This document shows, in pieces, positions 40,301-48,779 of a stretch of 64,000 bases of DNA (the stretch's first letter is position 1; each line of letters starts with the position of its first letter). This DNA is from Aureimonas phyllosphaerae (GTDB taxonomy: Bacteria > Pseudomonadota > Alphaproteobacteria > Rhizobiales > Rhizobiaceae). The translations under genes were made by a program, and so were the position numbers. Location of the stretch: contig NZ_FOOA01000016.1 in NCBI RefSeq assembly GCF_900113065.1, positions 47,109-111,108 on the forward strand, written 5' to 3'. The notes under the pieces are model-generated. The model was given only the letters and a program-made list of their open reading frames with translations. It was not told the origin of the DNA and searched no databases.

Positions 40301-42281
40301 CGTTCGCCTCGCGCCAGTCGAGCCCGGCCGAGAACACCAGCGCGTTGAAGGCGTCGTCCTCGATCCGCCCGTCGACCACGGCCTGCAGCGTCGCCTCCAG
40401 CGCCAAGCCCTTGTCGGCGAGCGCGGCGATGTTGCCCGAGCGCGGGATCAGCTCCATGTCGTGGAGCCAGACATGGCTGCCGTCGGCGCGCGCGATCTCG
40501 TGCGTCTGCTCGGCGAGCGGCGAGAAGCCCATGTTCTCCAGGATCGGCACCCGGCGCGACAGCGGCAAAGCCTCTCCGAGGTGGAAGATCTTGAGGCGCA
40601 GCGAGGCGTCCTCGTCGCCCTCGCGGCGGTAGAAGTCGATGCCGAGCGGGGCGCCGGGGCGAAGGTCGAGGATGCGCGCGGCGTCCTCCACCGCCTCCTG
40701 CGGATCGACCGCGTCGCGGTAGCCGCCGGGAAGGCCCGGGGCGAGCGCCGTCAGCTCGCCGATCCGCCCGGTGCGCGCGGCCGCCCGCTCGAAGGCGAGC
40801 GACCAGTCGCGGGCGATGGCGGCGATCTCCGCCTCGAGCTCGGCCTCGTCGGGCTCGGGCGTCGGGCCGCCCGCGCGCCCGATGATGAAGTGGATCGAGG
40901 CGAGCGCCCCTTCGGGAAAGTTCGGGTAGTAGGCCGAGATGTGGCCGTCGTAGCGCTCGGCGAGCAGCACGCCGATCTCGTCGCGCAGGCGCGCGTCGTA
41001 GCGCTCGCGCGGCACGAAGACGAGCACCGAGACGAAGCGGTCGAACCGGTCGATGCGCGGCAGGACGCGGATGCGCGGCCGCTCGCCGAGTTCCGTGACG
41101 ATTCCGACGAAGCGCTCCAGGAGATCGACGTCGATCTGGAACATCTCGTCGCGCGAGTAGGTCTCCAGCGCGACGGCCAGCGCCTTGCCGGAATGGGAGT
41201 TCGGCGAGAAGCCGAGGCGCTCCGTGACCGTGGCGGCCTTGGCGCGCAGGTAGGGGATCGCGGCGAGCGTCTGGGTGTAGGCCGAGGAGGCGAAGAGGCC
41301 GACGACGCGCAGCTCGCCGGTCAGCCGGCCGTCCGCATCGCGCAGCTTGATGCCGACATAGTCCATGTAGGCGCGCCGGTGCACGCGCGAGCGCGAGTTG
41401 GCCTTGGCCACGATCAGCGGCTCGGGATCTTCCAGGAAGGCGCGCAGCTCGGGGCTCGGCGCCTCGGCCGCGCCCTCGCGGCGCAGGACCCTGACGGCGG
41501 GATCGCGCAGGATGCCGAGGTCGCTGCCCTCGACGCGCCGCAGCGCCTCGCCCTCCGGGTGATAGGCGAACTCGCGAAGGCCGAGGAAGATGAAGTTGCC
41601 GTTGGCGAGCCAGTCGAGAAGCGCGGCGCCCTCGCGCTCGCTCGCCGCGCGCTCCGCATTCGCCTCGCGGCCGGCGCGCGCCTCGATGGTGCGGGCCGCC
41701 TCAATGACGCGCCGGCGCATGGAATCGAAATCGGCGTTCGCGACGGCGACCTCGCCGAGGATCGCCTCGAGATTGCGTGCCAGCGCCTCCTCGGCCGCCG
41801 GGTCCGGCATCGGCTCGATCACGACCTGGATCAGGCTGACGGGCTCGCCGCCGGATGTGCCCGGCCGGCGCTCGGCAAAGCCGAGCGGCACGCCGCCGGC
41901 GTCGCGCTCGACGAGAAGGATCGGATGCGAGATCTCGTGGATCGCCGGCGCCCGGTCGGCGATCTCGGCGATCACCGAATCGAACAGGAAGGGCATGTCG
42001 TCATGGGCGATGGTGATCGCGGTCACCGGCTCGCCGGCGCGCAGCTCGCCCCGAAGGCGGCGCACGGAGACGACGGTCTCGCCCGACCGGTGGCGCTCGA
42101 GGACGCCGGCGGCCTCGTCGGTCAGCTTGGCCAGCGCCTCGGGCGCGAAGGCCAGGAGGTCGTCCGCCGGCGGGCGGGCGAAGAGGAGGGGCGCCAGCCG
42201 CCGGCCCGGGCCCGTCTCGGGCAGGAGGGCCAGAGCCCCGGCGATGATCCGGTTCTTGGTCGGGTTCGGCTCGGTTGCCAT
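37398..42281 (-). CDS. NAD-specific glutamate dehydrogenase (large, GDH-180 type)
   Basis: A 1627-aa enzyme of the GDH-180 class, oxidising glutamate to 2-oxoglutarate with NAD. The long N-terminal region has ACT-like regulatory segments (ITIAHDDMPFLFDSVI near residue 80). The catalytic core is near residues 810-1000: RWSDRSQDYRTEILGLVKAQ, VPVGSKGGFYPKRL and GDMSGDVFGNGMLLSRK. The ATG at 42281 follows GAGGGG and gives the normal family length; an additional 187 in-frame codons upstream are not supported. A parS palindrome is embedded near the C-terminal end. Probably monocistronic. Confidence 0.94.
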   Translation of the reverse strand: MATEPNPTKNRIIAGALALLPETGPGRRLAPLLFARPPADDLLAFAPEALAKLTDEAAGVLERHRSGETVVSVRRLRGELRAGEPVTAITIAHDDMPFLFDSVIAEIADRAPAIHEISHPILLVERDAGGVPLGFAERRPGTSGGEPVSLIQVVIEPMPDPAAEEALARNLEAILGEVAVANADFDSMRRRVIEAARTIEARAGREANAERAASEREGAALLDWLANGNFIFLGLREFAYHPEGEALRRVEGSDLGILRDPAVRVLRREGAAEAPSPELRAFLEDPEPLIVAKANSRSRVHRRAYMDYVGIKLRDADGRLTGELRVVGLFASSAYTQTLAAIPYLRAKAATVTERLGFSPNSHSGKALAVALETYSRDEMFQIDVDLLERFVGIVTELGERPRIRVLPRIDRFDRFVSVLVFVPRERYDARLRDEIGVLLAERYDGHISAYYPNFPEGALASIHFIIGRAGGPTPEPDEAELEAEIAAIARDWSLAFERAAARTGRIGELTALAPGLPGGYRDAVDPQEAVEDAARILDLRPGAPLGIDFYRREGDEDASLRLKIFHLGEALPLSRRVPILENMGFSPLAEQTHEIARADGSHVWLHDMELIPRSGNIAALADKGLALEATLQAVVDGRIEDDAFNALVFSAGLDWREANVLRAYARYLRQTGFATTAEFMAQVLERQPGVARALIELFAGAFDPAREHRPDALPEDLAGDAEAAQAAARGALAPLLALRQALDTITSLDEDRVVRRLMGAVLATLRTNFYAVPDVSADPNSVPTAVKPALAFKIDPHRIEGMPAPVPYREIFVFDARVEGVHLRFGPVARGGLRWSDRSQDYRTEILGLVKAQQVKNAVIVPVGSKGGFYPKRLADAANREAWFESGRAAYVVFIASLLSVTDNIEPSGETVTPTGVIAYDDLDPYFVVAADKGTATFSDTANAVARARGFWLDDAFASGGSAGYDHKAMGITARGAWEAVKRHFREMGRDGRAWDIQSEPFTVAGCGDMSGDVFGNGMLLSRKIRLVAAFDHRDIFIDPNPDEERSFEERQRLFALPRSSWADFDRSAISAGGGVFSRRDKLIRLSPEAAAAIGLDKPSGTPAEIITAILKSPVDLLWFGGIGTYIRAAAETNLDVGDRANDAVRIAGREVRAKVIGEGANLGLTQGGRIEAARAGVRLNTDAIDNSAGVNTSDVEVNFKIALRQPLAEGRLSREERDRLLGSMTDEVARLVLANNYAQTLAISLEERAGVSRLALQARLMTALEETGALDRQVETLPSPGAIADLRARGQSLSRPEFAVLLAYAKIDLFNALVSGPLPDDPYLAGRLMAYFPQALREKFEADISAHRLRREIVATGLANAFVNHLGVSFATVLRDATGRSGSNLVSAYVAIHDGFAIADLLREIDALDARLPGTVQNDLYAAVSFFLQVGVVGLVRSGAFDLGETVAALRRLSAEFGPALVEMASEHARADFTTRQSDWVSAGVPEELATRIARLPLLALVPDVERVSRETGRSFGEAMRATFALTQALHIGQLEEALVTLRPTDYYETLALERAGSQIARERKRLTILALNEGKGEDPVADWAAAEGDTLRAAAEQLQRLAGTGETSVSRLTLAAGLLQDVGI
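37740..37755. promoter_or_regulatory. parS: parS site inside the glutamate dehydrogenase gene
   Basis: GTTTCACGTGAAAC at 37741-37754 is perfect; of the outer pair, one base (A at 37755) matches the consensus. In the gene's own frame it is translated V-S-R-E-T, the same as in rsmG. Confidence 0.85.
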
Positions 42282-42517
42282 GCGTGTCCCCTCGGGAAGT
42301 CGGTCGGCTCGGCCCCTGTCAGGCCGGAAGCGAATCATCTCATCGGCCCGTGACGGGACCATGAGGGCCGGGTCGGGGCAACCGTGCTTCTCGGATCGGG
42401 TCGCCACCACGCGAGACTTATAGGGCGGCCGGCCGTCATGTCTGCGGCCGGTCCATGCCCCGATCCGTGGCGGCGCTCGTATTGCTCTCGTCATGCTTTT
42501 GCGCGAGGGTCCGGGCC

Positions 42518-42775
42518 ATGACGAACCCGTCCGACGATCGGGCGCGGCAGCAGGAGGCCGAGGCCATCCTGCGGCGCGTGCGCCAGGAAACCGAGCCCCA
42601 GACCGGGGCCGCCGCCGAGAGCATGGCGCGGGGCCTGCGCCGCCATTTCTGGGCGGCGGACGCCGATCCGGCCGAACGGATGGAGGTCGTCGGCACACGG
42701 ATCGGCCGGCTGGCCGGCCTCGTCGCGGTGATCGGGCTGGCGGTCGGGCTCGCCTATCAGCTCTCCGCCCTCTGA
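42518..42775 (+). CDS. small membrane protein of unknown function
   Basis: An 85-aa protein: a charged helical N-terminal part (ARQQEAEAILRRVRQETEP) and one C-terminal hydrophobic helix (LAGLVAVIGLAVGLAYQLSAL). It would be a tail-anchored inner-membrane protein. GAGGG lies 8 bp upstream of the ATG at 42518. It precedes pdxY by 9 bp, so the two are probably co-transcribed. No function is known to me. Confidence 0.65.
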   Translation: MTNPSDDRARQQEAEAILRRVRQETEPQTGAAAESMARGLRRHFWAADADPAERMEVVGTRIGRLAGLVAVIGLAVGLAYQLSAL

Positions 42776-42784
42776 AGGACGCCG

Positions 42785-43690
42785 ATGAGCCTTTCCGCAT
42801 CCGTACCCGGTGGCGACAAGCCGGCCGTCCTGTCGATCTCAAGCCATGTCGCGCGCGGCACCGTGGGCAACCGCGCCGTGGTGTTCGCGCTGGAATCGCT
42901 CGGCTTTCCCGTCTGGTCGGTGCCGACCGTCACCCTGCCCTGGCATCCCGGCCATGGACCGGCGACGCGCATCGTGCCGGACGAGACGGCGTTCGGCGCC
43001 TTCGTCGACGACCTCGTGCGCGCGCCCTGGCTCGGCGAGGTCGGGGCGGTGATCTCCGGCTATTTCGGCGCCGCGCATCAGGTCGAGCCGGTGGCGAAGC
43101 TGGTGGATGCCGTGCGCCGCGCCAACCCCCAGGCGCTCTATCTCTGCGATCCCGTGCTCGGCGACGGCGGGGACGGGGGCGGGCGGCTCTACCAGCCGGC
43201 CGAGACCGTGGCGGCGGTGCGCGACCTTCTCGTCCCGCGCGCCGACATCGCGACGCCCAACCGGTTCGAGCTCGAGTTCCTCACCGGGCTCGAGTTCTCG
43301 ACCAACGCACACCTCGTCGAGGCGGCGAGCGCGCTCGGGCCGGCGCGTGTCGTCGTCACCTCGGCCTTTCCGCTCCTGCGCGGCGGCATCGGCAACCTTC
43401 TCGTCGAGGACGGCGCGGCGCTGCTGGCCGAGCACCGGCGCATCGAGGGCGTGCCGAACGGGCTCGGGGACCTGACGGGCGCCGTGTTCCTGGCGCGTAT
43501 CCTGTCGGGCGCCGCGGGCGAAAAGGCGCTGCAGGGCACGACGGCCGCCGTGTTCGAGATCCTCGCCCGCACCACCAAGCGCGGCAAGGACGAGCTGACC
43601 CTGGAGACCGACGCCGACAGCCTGAAGACGCCGATGGCGATGGTCCAGATGCGCCGGCTGCAGCCGGCGGGGGGCGGGCGGCGGGCGTGA
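42785..43690 (+). CDS. pdxY: pyridoxal kinase PdxY
   Basis: A 301-aa ribokinase-superfamily enzyme phosphorylating pyridoxal in the B6 salvage pathway. Motifs: SISSHVARGTVGNRAVVFALE near residue 17, CDPVLGD near 121, TPNRFELEFLTG near 155 and the anion hole GLGDLTGAVFLA near 222, where GLGD stands for GTGD. It overlaps the following DUF429 frame by 4 bp (GTGA), suggesting coupled translation. YggS, another B6 protein, is elsewhere in the window. Confidence 0.92.
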   Translation: MSLSASVPGGDKPAVLSISSHVARGTVGNRAVVFALESLGFPVWSVPTVTLPWHPGHGPATRIVPDETAFGAFVDDLVRAPWLGEVGAVISGYFGAAHQVEPVAKLVDAVRRANPQALYLCDPVLGDGGDGGGRLYQPAETVAAVRDLLVPRADIATPNRFELEFLTGLEFSTNAHLVEAASALGPARVVVTSAFPLLRGGIGNLLVEDGAALLAEHRRIEGVPNGLGDLTGAVFLARILSGAAGEKALQGTTAAVFEILARTTKRGKDELTLETDADSLKTPMAMVQMRRLQPAGGGRRA

Positions 43691-45174
43691 GGACGCTCGC
43701 CGGTGTCGATGGCTGCCCGGGCGGCTGGATCGCGGCAGTGCAGCACGAGGACGGGACGACCGCGCTCGCCGTCCATGCGAGTTTCCAAGGCCTTCTCCAA
43801 GCTCTTCCGGATGATGCGATCGTCGTCGTCGACATGCCGATCGGCCTGCCCGAGACGATCCGCGGCCTGGGGCGCACGGCCGAGACCGCGGTGCGCCCGA
43901 TGCTCGGGGCCCGCCGGTCGAGCCTTTTTGCGATCCCCGCGCGCGCGGCGGTCGAGGCCTGGGACGGGCCGCACGGCTCGGAGACGGCGCGCGCCGCCGC
44001 TCATGCCCGCGCCTCGGCGCTGGCCCGGGCGCGCTCCGAGCCGGCGCGCGGCGTCTCGCGCCAGGGCTTCATGCTGTTTCCGAAGATCCTTGAGATCGAC
44101 CGGCTCCTGCGCGCCGAGCCGGCGCTGGCGGTCCGCATCTTCGAGAGCCATCCCGAGGCGGCGTTCGCCGCCCTGAACGGGGGCACGGCGATGGCGCATC
44201 CCAAGAAGCGCAGCGGCCGGCCGAACGCGCCGGGGCTCGGCGAGCGCCGCGCGCTCCTCGAACGCGCGGGTCTTCCGCCGGCGCTTCTTCTCGCCGTGCG
44301 ACCGCGCGGCGTCGGCGAGGACGACCGCATCGACGCCTGCGCGATGCTGATCGTGGCGCGCGCGGTGGCGGCGGGCCGGGCGCGGCCTTTTCCCGACCCG
44401 CCGGAGCGCGACGCGCACGGCCTTCCCGTCGCGATCTGGCTGCCGCGGGACCCCCTGTGCAGCGCGGAAGAAACTGGTCTAGAAGCGATCCGAACCAGCG
44501 ACGGAGCGACGATGACCCTTCTCCCCGATGCCCTCGTGTCCGGCTACCGCAGTTTCGTGCAGGGCCGCTATCTCCAGGAAACGCAGACCTACCGGGCGCT
44601 GGCGCGCGACGGCCAGACGCCGGAGACCATGGTCATCGCCTGTTGCGACTCGCGCGCCGCGCCCGAGACGATCTTCGGTGCCGGCGCCGGCGAGCTCTTC
44701 GTGGTGCGCAACGTCGCCAACCTCGTGCCGCCCTACAACCCGGACGGCGAGTTCCACGGCACGTCCGCCGCGCTGGAATTCGCGGTGCAGGCGCTGAAGG
44801 TGAAGAACATCGTGGTGATGGGCCACGGTCGCTGCGGCGGCATCAAGGCGGCGCTGACCACCGGTGCCGAGCCGCTCTCGCCCGGCGACTTCATCGGCAA
44901 GTGGATGAGCATCCTGCAGCCGGTGGCCGAGACGGTGGCGGCCAACGAGCTGATGACGTCTGGCGAGCGGCAGACGGCGCTCGAGCGGATCTCGATCCGC
45001 ACCTCGATCGCCAACCTTCGCTCCTTCCCCTACATCGCCGCGCGCGAGCGGGCGGGCGAGCTCAACCTCTACGGCGCCTGGTTCGACATCTCGACCGCCG
45101 AGCTGTGGGCGATGGATGCCGAGACCGGCGACTTCCAGCGCCCGTTGGTCGATGTCGAGGACGCGGTGATCTGA
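43687..45174 (+). CDS. continuous DUF429-beta-carbonic anhydrase reading frame
   Basis: From the GTG overlapping the pdxY stop the frame runs 495 codons without a stop. Residues 1-255 are a DUF429 protein (LAGVDGCPGGWIAAV at the N-terminus, VDMPIGLPE near 50, SHPEAAFAAL near 157, EDDRIDACAMLIVARAV near 217, DAHGLPVAIW near 243), a family with a predicted RNase H-like fold. Residues 276-495 are a complete carbonic anhydrase. The roughly 20-residue link has no stop codon. This may be a true fusion, or the anhydrase may start independently at the ATG at 44512, which has its own ribosome-binding site. DUF429 itself has no terminating stop before the anhydrase. Confidence 0.75.
   Translation: MRTLAGVDGCPGGWIAAVQHEDGTTALAVHASFQGLLQALPDDAIVVVDMPIGLPETIRGLGRTAETAVRPMLGARRSSLFAIPARAAVEAWDGPHGSETARAAAHARASALARARSEPARGVSRQGFMLFPKILEIDRLLRAEPALAVRIFESHPEAAFAALNGGTAMAHPKKRSGRPNAPGLGERRALLERAGLPPALLLAVRPRGVGEDDRIDACAMLIVARAVAAGRARPFPDPPERDAHGLPVAIWLPRDPLCSAEETGLEAIRTSDGATMTLLPDALVSGYRSFVQGRYLQETQTYRALARDGQTPETMVIACCDSRAAPETIFGAGAGELFVVRNVANLVPPYNPDGEFHGTSAALEFAVQALKVKNIVVMGHGRCGGIKAALTTGAEPLSPGDFIGKWMSILQPVAETVAANELMTSGERQTALERISIRTSIANLRSFPYIAARERAGELNLYGAWFDISTAELWAMDAETGDFQRPLVDVEDAVI
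44512..45174 (+). CDS. beta-carbonic anhydrase (alternative internal start)
   Basis: A 220-aa beta-class carbonic anhydrase, interconverting CO2 and bicarbonate. Zinc ligands are visible in IACCDSRAAPE near residue 42 (C-x-D-x-R) and GHGRCGG near 105 (H-x2-C); LVPPYNPDGEFHGTSAALEFAV near 71 is also diagnostic. Starting at 44512 with GGAG 6 bp upstream gives the usual N-terminus of rhizobial homologues, so independent initiation is plausible even though the upstream DUF429 frame continues into it. Confidence 0.85.
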   Translation: MTLLPDALVSGYRSFVQGRYLQETQTYRALARDGQTPETMVIACCDSRAAPETIFGAGAGELFVVRNVANLVPPYNPDGEFHGTSAALEFAVQALKVKNIVVMGHGRCGGIKAALTTGAEPLSPGDFIGKWMSILQPVAETVAANELMTSGERQTALERISIRTSIANLRSFPYIAARERAGELNLYGAWFDISTAELWAMDAETGDFQRPLVDVEDAVI

Positions 45175-45231
45175 GCCGCGCTCGGCTGAGAGAAGGCCCC
45201 CGGCAGCTTGTCGTCGCCGGGAGCCGAAGCC

Positions 45232-46593
45232 TTACTCCGCCGGGACCGGACCGGCGTCGAGCGCCTCGATCGACCCGGCACGGTTGAAGGCGGCCTCGTC
45301 GAGGATGCCCTGGCGCTTGGCGACGATGGTCGGCACCAGCGCCTGTCCCGCGACGTTGACGGCCGTGCGGCCCATGTCGAGGATCGGGTCGATGGCGAGG
45401 AGGAGGCCGACGCCCTCGAGCGGCAGGCCGAGGGTCGAGAGCGTCAGCGTCAGCATGACGGTCGCGCCGGTGAGGCCGGCCGTCGCCGCCGAGCCGACGA
45501 CCGCGACGAAGACGATCAGGAGATAGTCCTCGATCCCGAGCGGCACGCCGAAGAACTGGGCGACGAAGATCGCCGAGATCGCCGGGTAGATCGAGGCGCA
45601 GCCGTCCATCTTGGTGGTCGAGCCGAGCGGCACCGCGAAGCTCGAATACTCGCGCGGCACGCCGAGGCTCTTTTCCGTCACCCGCTCGGTGATCGGCATC
45701 GTGCCGATCGAGGAGCGCGACACGAAGGCGAACTGGATCGCCGGCCAGGCGCCTTGGAAGTAGCGCAACGGGCTGAGGCCGTGCGCGATGAGAAGCGTCG
45801 GATAGACCACGAAGAGCACCAGCGCGAGGCCGACATAGATCGCGGCGGAAAACGTGCCGAGCTGGGCGAGCGTCTCCCAGCCGTACACCGCCACCGCGTT
45901 GCCGAGGAGGCCGACGGTCGCGATCGGCGTCAGGCGGATGATCCACCAGAGCACCTTGTGGACGATCTTCAGGAACGAGCGGTTGAAGGCGAGGAAGGGC
46001 TCGGCGGCCTCGCCGACCTTCAGCGCCGCGACGCCGACCGCGATCGAGATCACGAGGATCTGGAGGACGTTGAAGTTGAGGCTGGTCGAGGCGCCGCCCT
46101 CGCGAAGGCTGGTGGACGCTTGCAGGCCGAGGATGTTGGACGGGATCAGCCCGGTGAGGAAATCGAGCCAGGACCCCGAGCGCGCCGGCGCGGCGGCCGC
46201 CTCGCGCGCCACCGAGGTGCCGAGGCCCGGCTGGAAGATCAGGCCGAGCGCGATGCCGATGAGGACCGCGATGAAGGCGGTGATCGCGAACCAGAGAAGC
46301 GTCTGCCAGACGAGGCGCGCGGCGTTGTCGAGCGCGCGAAGGTTGGCGATCGAGGCGACGATCGCGGTGAAGACGAGGACCGGCACCACGGTCCGCAGAA
46401 GCGAGACGAAGGACGAGCCGACGGTCGAGAGGGTCTGCGTCAGCCAGTTCGGCCCGTCCGCGCCAGGCCCCATGGAGCGGGCGACGAGGCCGAGCACGAT
46501 GCCGAGCACGAGCGCGACAAGGATTTGGAAGCCGAAATTCGTCCAGAGCGGCTTTTTTGGCCGGGACGGGGCGGCGGCAGCGGGGGCGGCCAT
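45232..46593 (-). CDS. dicarboxylate/amino acid:cation symporter (DAACS)
   Basis: A 453-aa secondary transporter of the glutamate/dicarboxylate family with eight or so helices plus two re-entrant loops. HP1 carries the serine-rich SRSSIGTMP near residue 272; helix 7 has the KMDGCASIYPAI segment near 308, and DPILDMGRTAVNVAGQ near 400 provides ion and substrate contacts. The arginine in the last motif favours acidic substrates such as aspartate, glutamate or dicarboxylates; the precise substrate is undetermined. CGGAG precedes the start. Confidence 0.9.
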   Translation of the reverse strand: MAAPAAAAPSRPKKPLWTNFGFQILVALVLGIVLGLVARSMGPGADGPNWLTQTLSTVGSSFVSLLRTVVPVLVFTAIVASIANLRALDNAARLVWQTLLWFAITAFIAVLIGIALGLIFQPGLGTSVAREAAAAPARSGSWLDFLTGLIPSNILGLQASTSLREGGASTSLNFNVLQILVISIAVGVAALKVGEAAEPFLAFNRSFLKIVHKVLWWIIRLTPIATVGLLGNAVAVYGWETLAQLGTFSAAIYVGLALVLFVVYPTLLIAHGLSPLRYFQGAWPAIQFAFVSRSSIGTMPITERVTEKSLGVPREYSSFAVPLGSTTKMDGCASIYPAISAIFVAQFFGVPLGIEDYLLIVFVAVVGSAATAGLTGATVMLTLTLSTLGLPLEGVGLLLAIDPILDMGRTAVNVAGQALVPTIVAKRQGILDEAAFNRAGSIEALDAGPVPAE

Positions 46594-46892
46594 CGGGAAA
46601 CTCCGAGAGGAAGCGCATGCCGTGGGACGGGCGTGCGGGAAGGACCCCTATCTAGGGCATGACGGCGCGCGGGCCGAAGCATGTCCGTGTTGCGGCGCGA
46701 TCGATAAGGGAAACATCGTTTCCCGCCCGACCGTTCCGGTGGGCCGCGCGCAGCGTTGCGCGTCGGCCACAGCGTTGGGGACGGCGGCCGGAATTGCGGG
46801 CGCTTCGCTTGCGAAACATGGTAAACACCCTTTCTACAGCCGGTGATGCGGACGGCGCGATCTCGCGCGACAACCAACGACGGGGAACGGGG

Positions 46893-47441
46893 ATGACCCA
46901 GATGATCAGGATGGGCTTCGGCCTTGCGGCCGTGCTGGCGCTTGCCGGCTGCCAGTCGGCGGGCCCGAGCTTCGGCGGCGGCAGCAATGTGCGCAGCCCG
47001 GCTCCCCTGCGTGCGGCCCCGACCGGCCAGGTCTATTCCAACCAGCTGCCGCCGCCGCCCCCGCCGCCGGCCGCGCCCGTGACCCCGGCGCCCGTCACCC
47101 CGACGGCCGACGCGTCGGCCGCCGCGCAGACGCCCGCCCCGACCCAGACCGCCTCGGCCGCGCCGGTGACGCGCGAAGGGCTGGTCGGCGCCTGGCGCGT
47201 GTCGTCGGGCGGCGGCAACTGCCAGATCTTCATGGCGCTGACGCAGTGGACGGGCGGCTACCGCGCCGCCTCGCGCGGCTGCCCCGGCCAGGTCGCCGAC
47301 GTGTCGGCCTGGGACGTCTCGGGCAGCCAGGTGGTGCTGAAGGATTCGGGCGGCTCCACCGTCGCGACCCTCAACAACACCGGCGGCACCCGCTACGAGG
47401 GCACCACCAGCGGCGGCCAGTCGGTCAGCCTCTACCGCTAA
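46893..47441 (+). CDS. Omp19-like outer-membrane lipoprotein, protease inhibitor domain
   Basis: A 182-aa lipoprotein with lipobox LALAGC (cysteine near residue 20), a long Pro/Ala linker, and a C-terminal AprI/Inh-type beta-barrel domain: LVGAWRVSSGGGNCQIFM near residue 97, AASRGCPGQVADVSAWDVSG near 122 and GTRYEGTTSGGQSVSLYR at the end. This matches Brucella Omp19 closely in domain order and length. Omp19 inhibits host proteases; a general envelope protease-inhibitor role is likely here. The ATG at 46893 begins the signal peptide. Confidence 0.85.
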   Translation: MTQMIRMGFGLAAVLALAGCQSAGPSFGGGSNVRSPAPLRAAPTGQVYSNQLPPPPPPPAAPVTPAPVTPTADASAAAQTPAPTQTASAAPVTREGLVGAWRVSSGGGNCQIFMALTQWTGGYRAASRGCPGQVADVSAWDVSGSQVVLKDSGGSTVATLNNTGGTRYEGTTSGGQSVSLYR

Positions 47442-47576
47442 GCGCATCAGGCAAGCGTGCCGCGCGGATGGTTTCGCGCGGCACCGCCGGAGCCCCTTCG
47501 GCGACGCCCGCGTCGCCCGTCGTTCCGTCGGTGACGAGGGACGCCCGGGGCCCATCGTCCCGGAAGGTCCAAGATC

Positions 47577-48779
47577 ATGCCGCACCAAGGCTACGGCTCC
47601 GTCGGGGGCGAGCGCGGTCCCGTGCGCGCCGAACTCGCGCGGCGCGTGGCGGCCGGATCCTTGCGCGAGGACGCGGTCCAGGCCGGTGTCGCCGACCGCC
47701 TCGACCGGTTGGGGCGCGAATTGAAGGCCGCAGCGCTGCCGGTGAAGTCGAGCGCGCTCGGCTGGCTGTTCGGCCGGCGCGAGCGCCCCGCCGCCCCGCG
47801 CGGCGTCTACATCTACGGCTCGGTCGGGCGCGGCAAGTCCATGCTGATGGACCTGTTCTTCCAGACGGCGCCGGTGGAGGGCAAGCGACGCCTCCACTTC
47901 CACGAGTTCATGGCCGAGATGCACGGGCGCATCAACGCGCACCGCGCGGCGGTGAAGGCGGGCGAGGCGCGGGGCGACGACCCGATCCCGCCGGTGGCCG
48001 AGGCCGTGGCGGCCGAGACGCGTCTCCTGTGCTTCGACGAGTTCACCGTGACCGACATCGCCGACGCGATGATCCTGTCGCGCCTCTTCGACGCGCTCTT
48101 CGCCCGCGGGCTGACGCTGATCGCGACCTCCAACGTCGCGCCGGACGATCTCTACCGCGACGGGCTGAACCGGCCGCTGTTCCTGCCCTTCGTCGAGACA
48201 TTGAAGGCGCACACCGACATTCTCTTCCTCGACGCGCCGACCGACTACCGGATGGAGACGATCGGGGCGGGCGACCTCTACCTCACGCCGCTCGGCCCCG
48301 AGACGGACCGGCGGATGGACGGGCTGTGGCGCTCGATCCTCGGACCCGCGCCGGAGGCTCCCGAAAGCCTGCCGTTCCGCGGACGCTCGATCGCCGTGCC
48401 GCGGGCGGGCGGGGGCGCCGCGCGCTTCGCCTTCGCCGACCTCTGCTCCAGGCCCCTCGGTGCCGCCGACTTCCTGGCGATTGCCGCGCGCTACCATACG
48501 GTGATGGTCGACGGCGTGCCGGTGATGGCGGCAGCCGAGCGCAACGAGGCCAAGCGCTTCATCCTCCTGATCGACACGCTCTATGACGCCCATCGCCGGG
48601 TGGTCGTCTCGGCCGCAGCGCCCGCCGAGGCGCTCTACCGCGCCCCGAGCGGCACGGAGGCGTTCGAGTTCGACCGCACGGTGTCGCGCCTGATCGAGAT
48701 GCGCTCCGTCGCCTATCTCGCGGAGGCCGAACGGCGGCGGAGCGGTGCGGAACGCTCAGGAGACGCCGATCACGCATGA
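47577..48779 (+). CDS. zapE: cell division protein ZapE (AFG1-like ATPase)
   Basis: A 400-aa AFG1/ZapE ATPase, implicated in constriction-ring dynamics and membrane protein turnover. It has Walker A YIYGSVGRGKSMLMDLFF near residue 78, HFHEFMAEMH near 107, Walker B LLCFDEFTVTDIADAMIL near 148 and TLIATSNVAPDDLYRDGLNR near 179. The C-terminus RFILLIDTLYDAHRRVVVSA near 322 is typical. A GGAAGG element lies 11 bp before the ATG. In rhizobia zapE usually precedes mdh and the suc genes; here mdh is missing between it and sucC. Confidence 0.92.
   Translation: MPHQGYGSVGGERGPVRAELARRVAAGSLREDAVQAGVADRLDRLGRELKAAALPVKSSALGWLFGRRERPAAPRGVYIYGSVGRGKSMLMDLFFQTAPVEGKRRLHFHEFMAEMHGRINAHRAAVKAGEARGDDPIPPVAEAVAAETRLLCFDEFTVTDIADAMILSRLFDALFARGLTLIATSNVAPDDLYRDGLNRPLFLPFVETLKAHTDILFLDAPTDYRMETIGAGDLYLTPLGPETDRRMDGLWRSILGPAPEAPESLPFRGRSIAVPRAGGGAARFAFADLCSRPLGAADFLAIAARYHTVMVDGVPVMAAAERNEAKRFILLIDTLYDAHRRVVVSAAAPAEALYRAPSGTEAFEFDRTVSRLIEMRSVAYLAEAERRRSGAERSGDADHA

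Noticed and set aside
37872..42353. A 1493-codon open frame on the plus strand opposite the glutamate dehydrogenase gene
   Set aside because: It is an antisense shadow caused by GC-rich codon use. The protein is arginine/histidine/glycine-rich with no domains, whereas the minus-strand frame is a full NAD-glutamate dehydrogenase.
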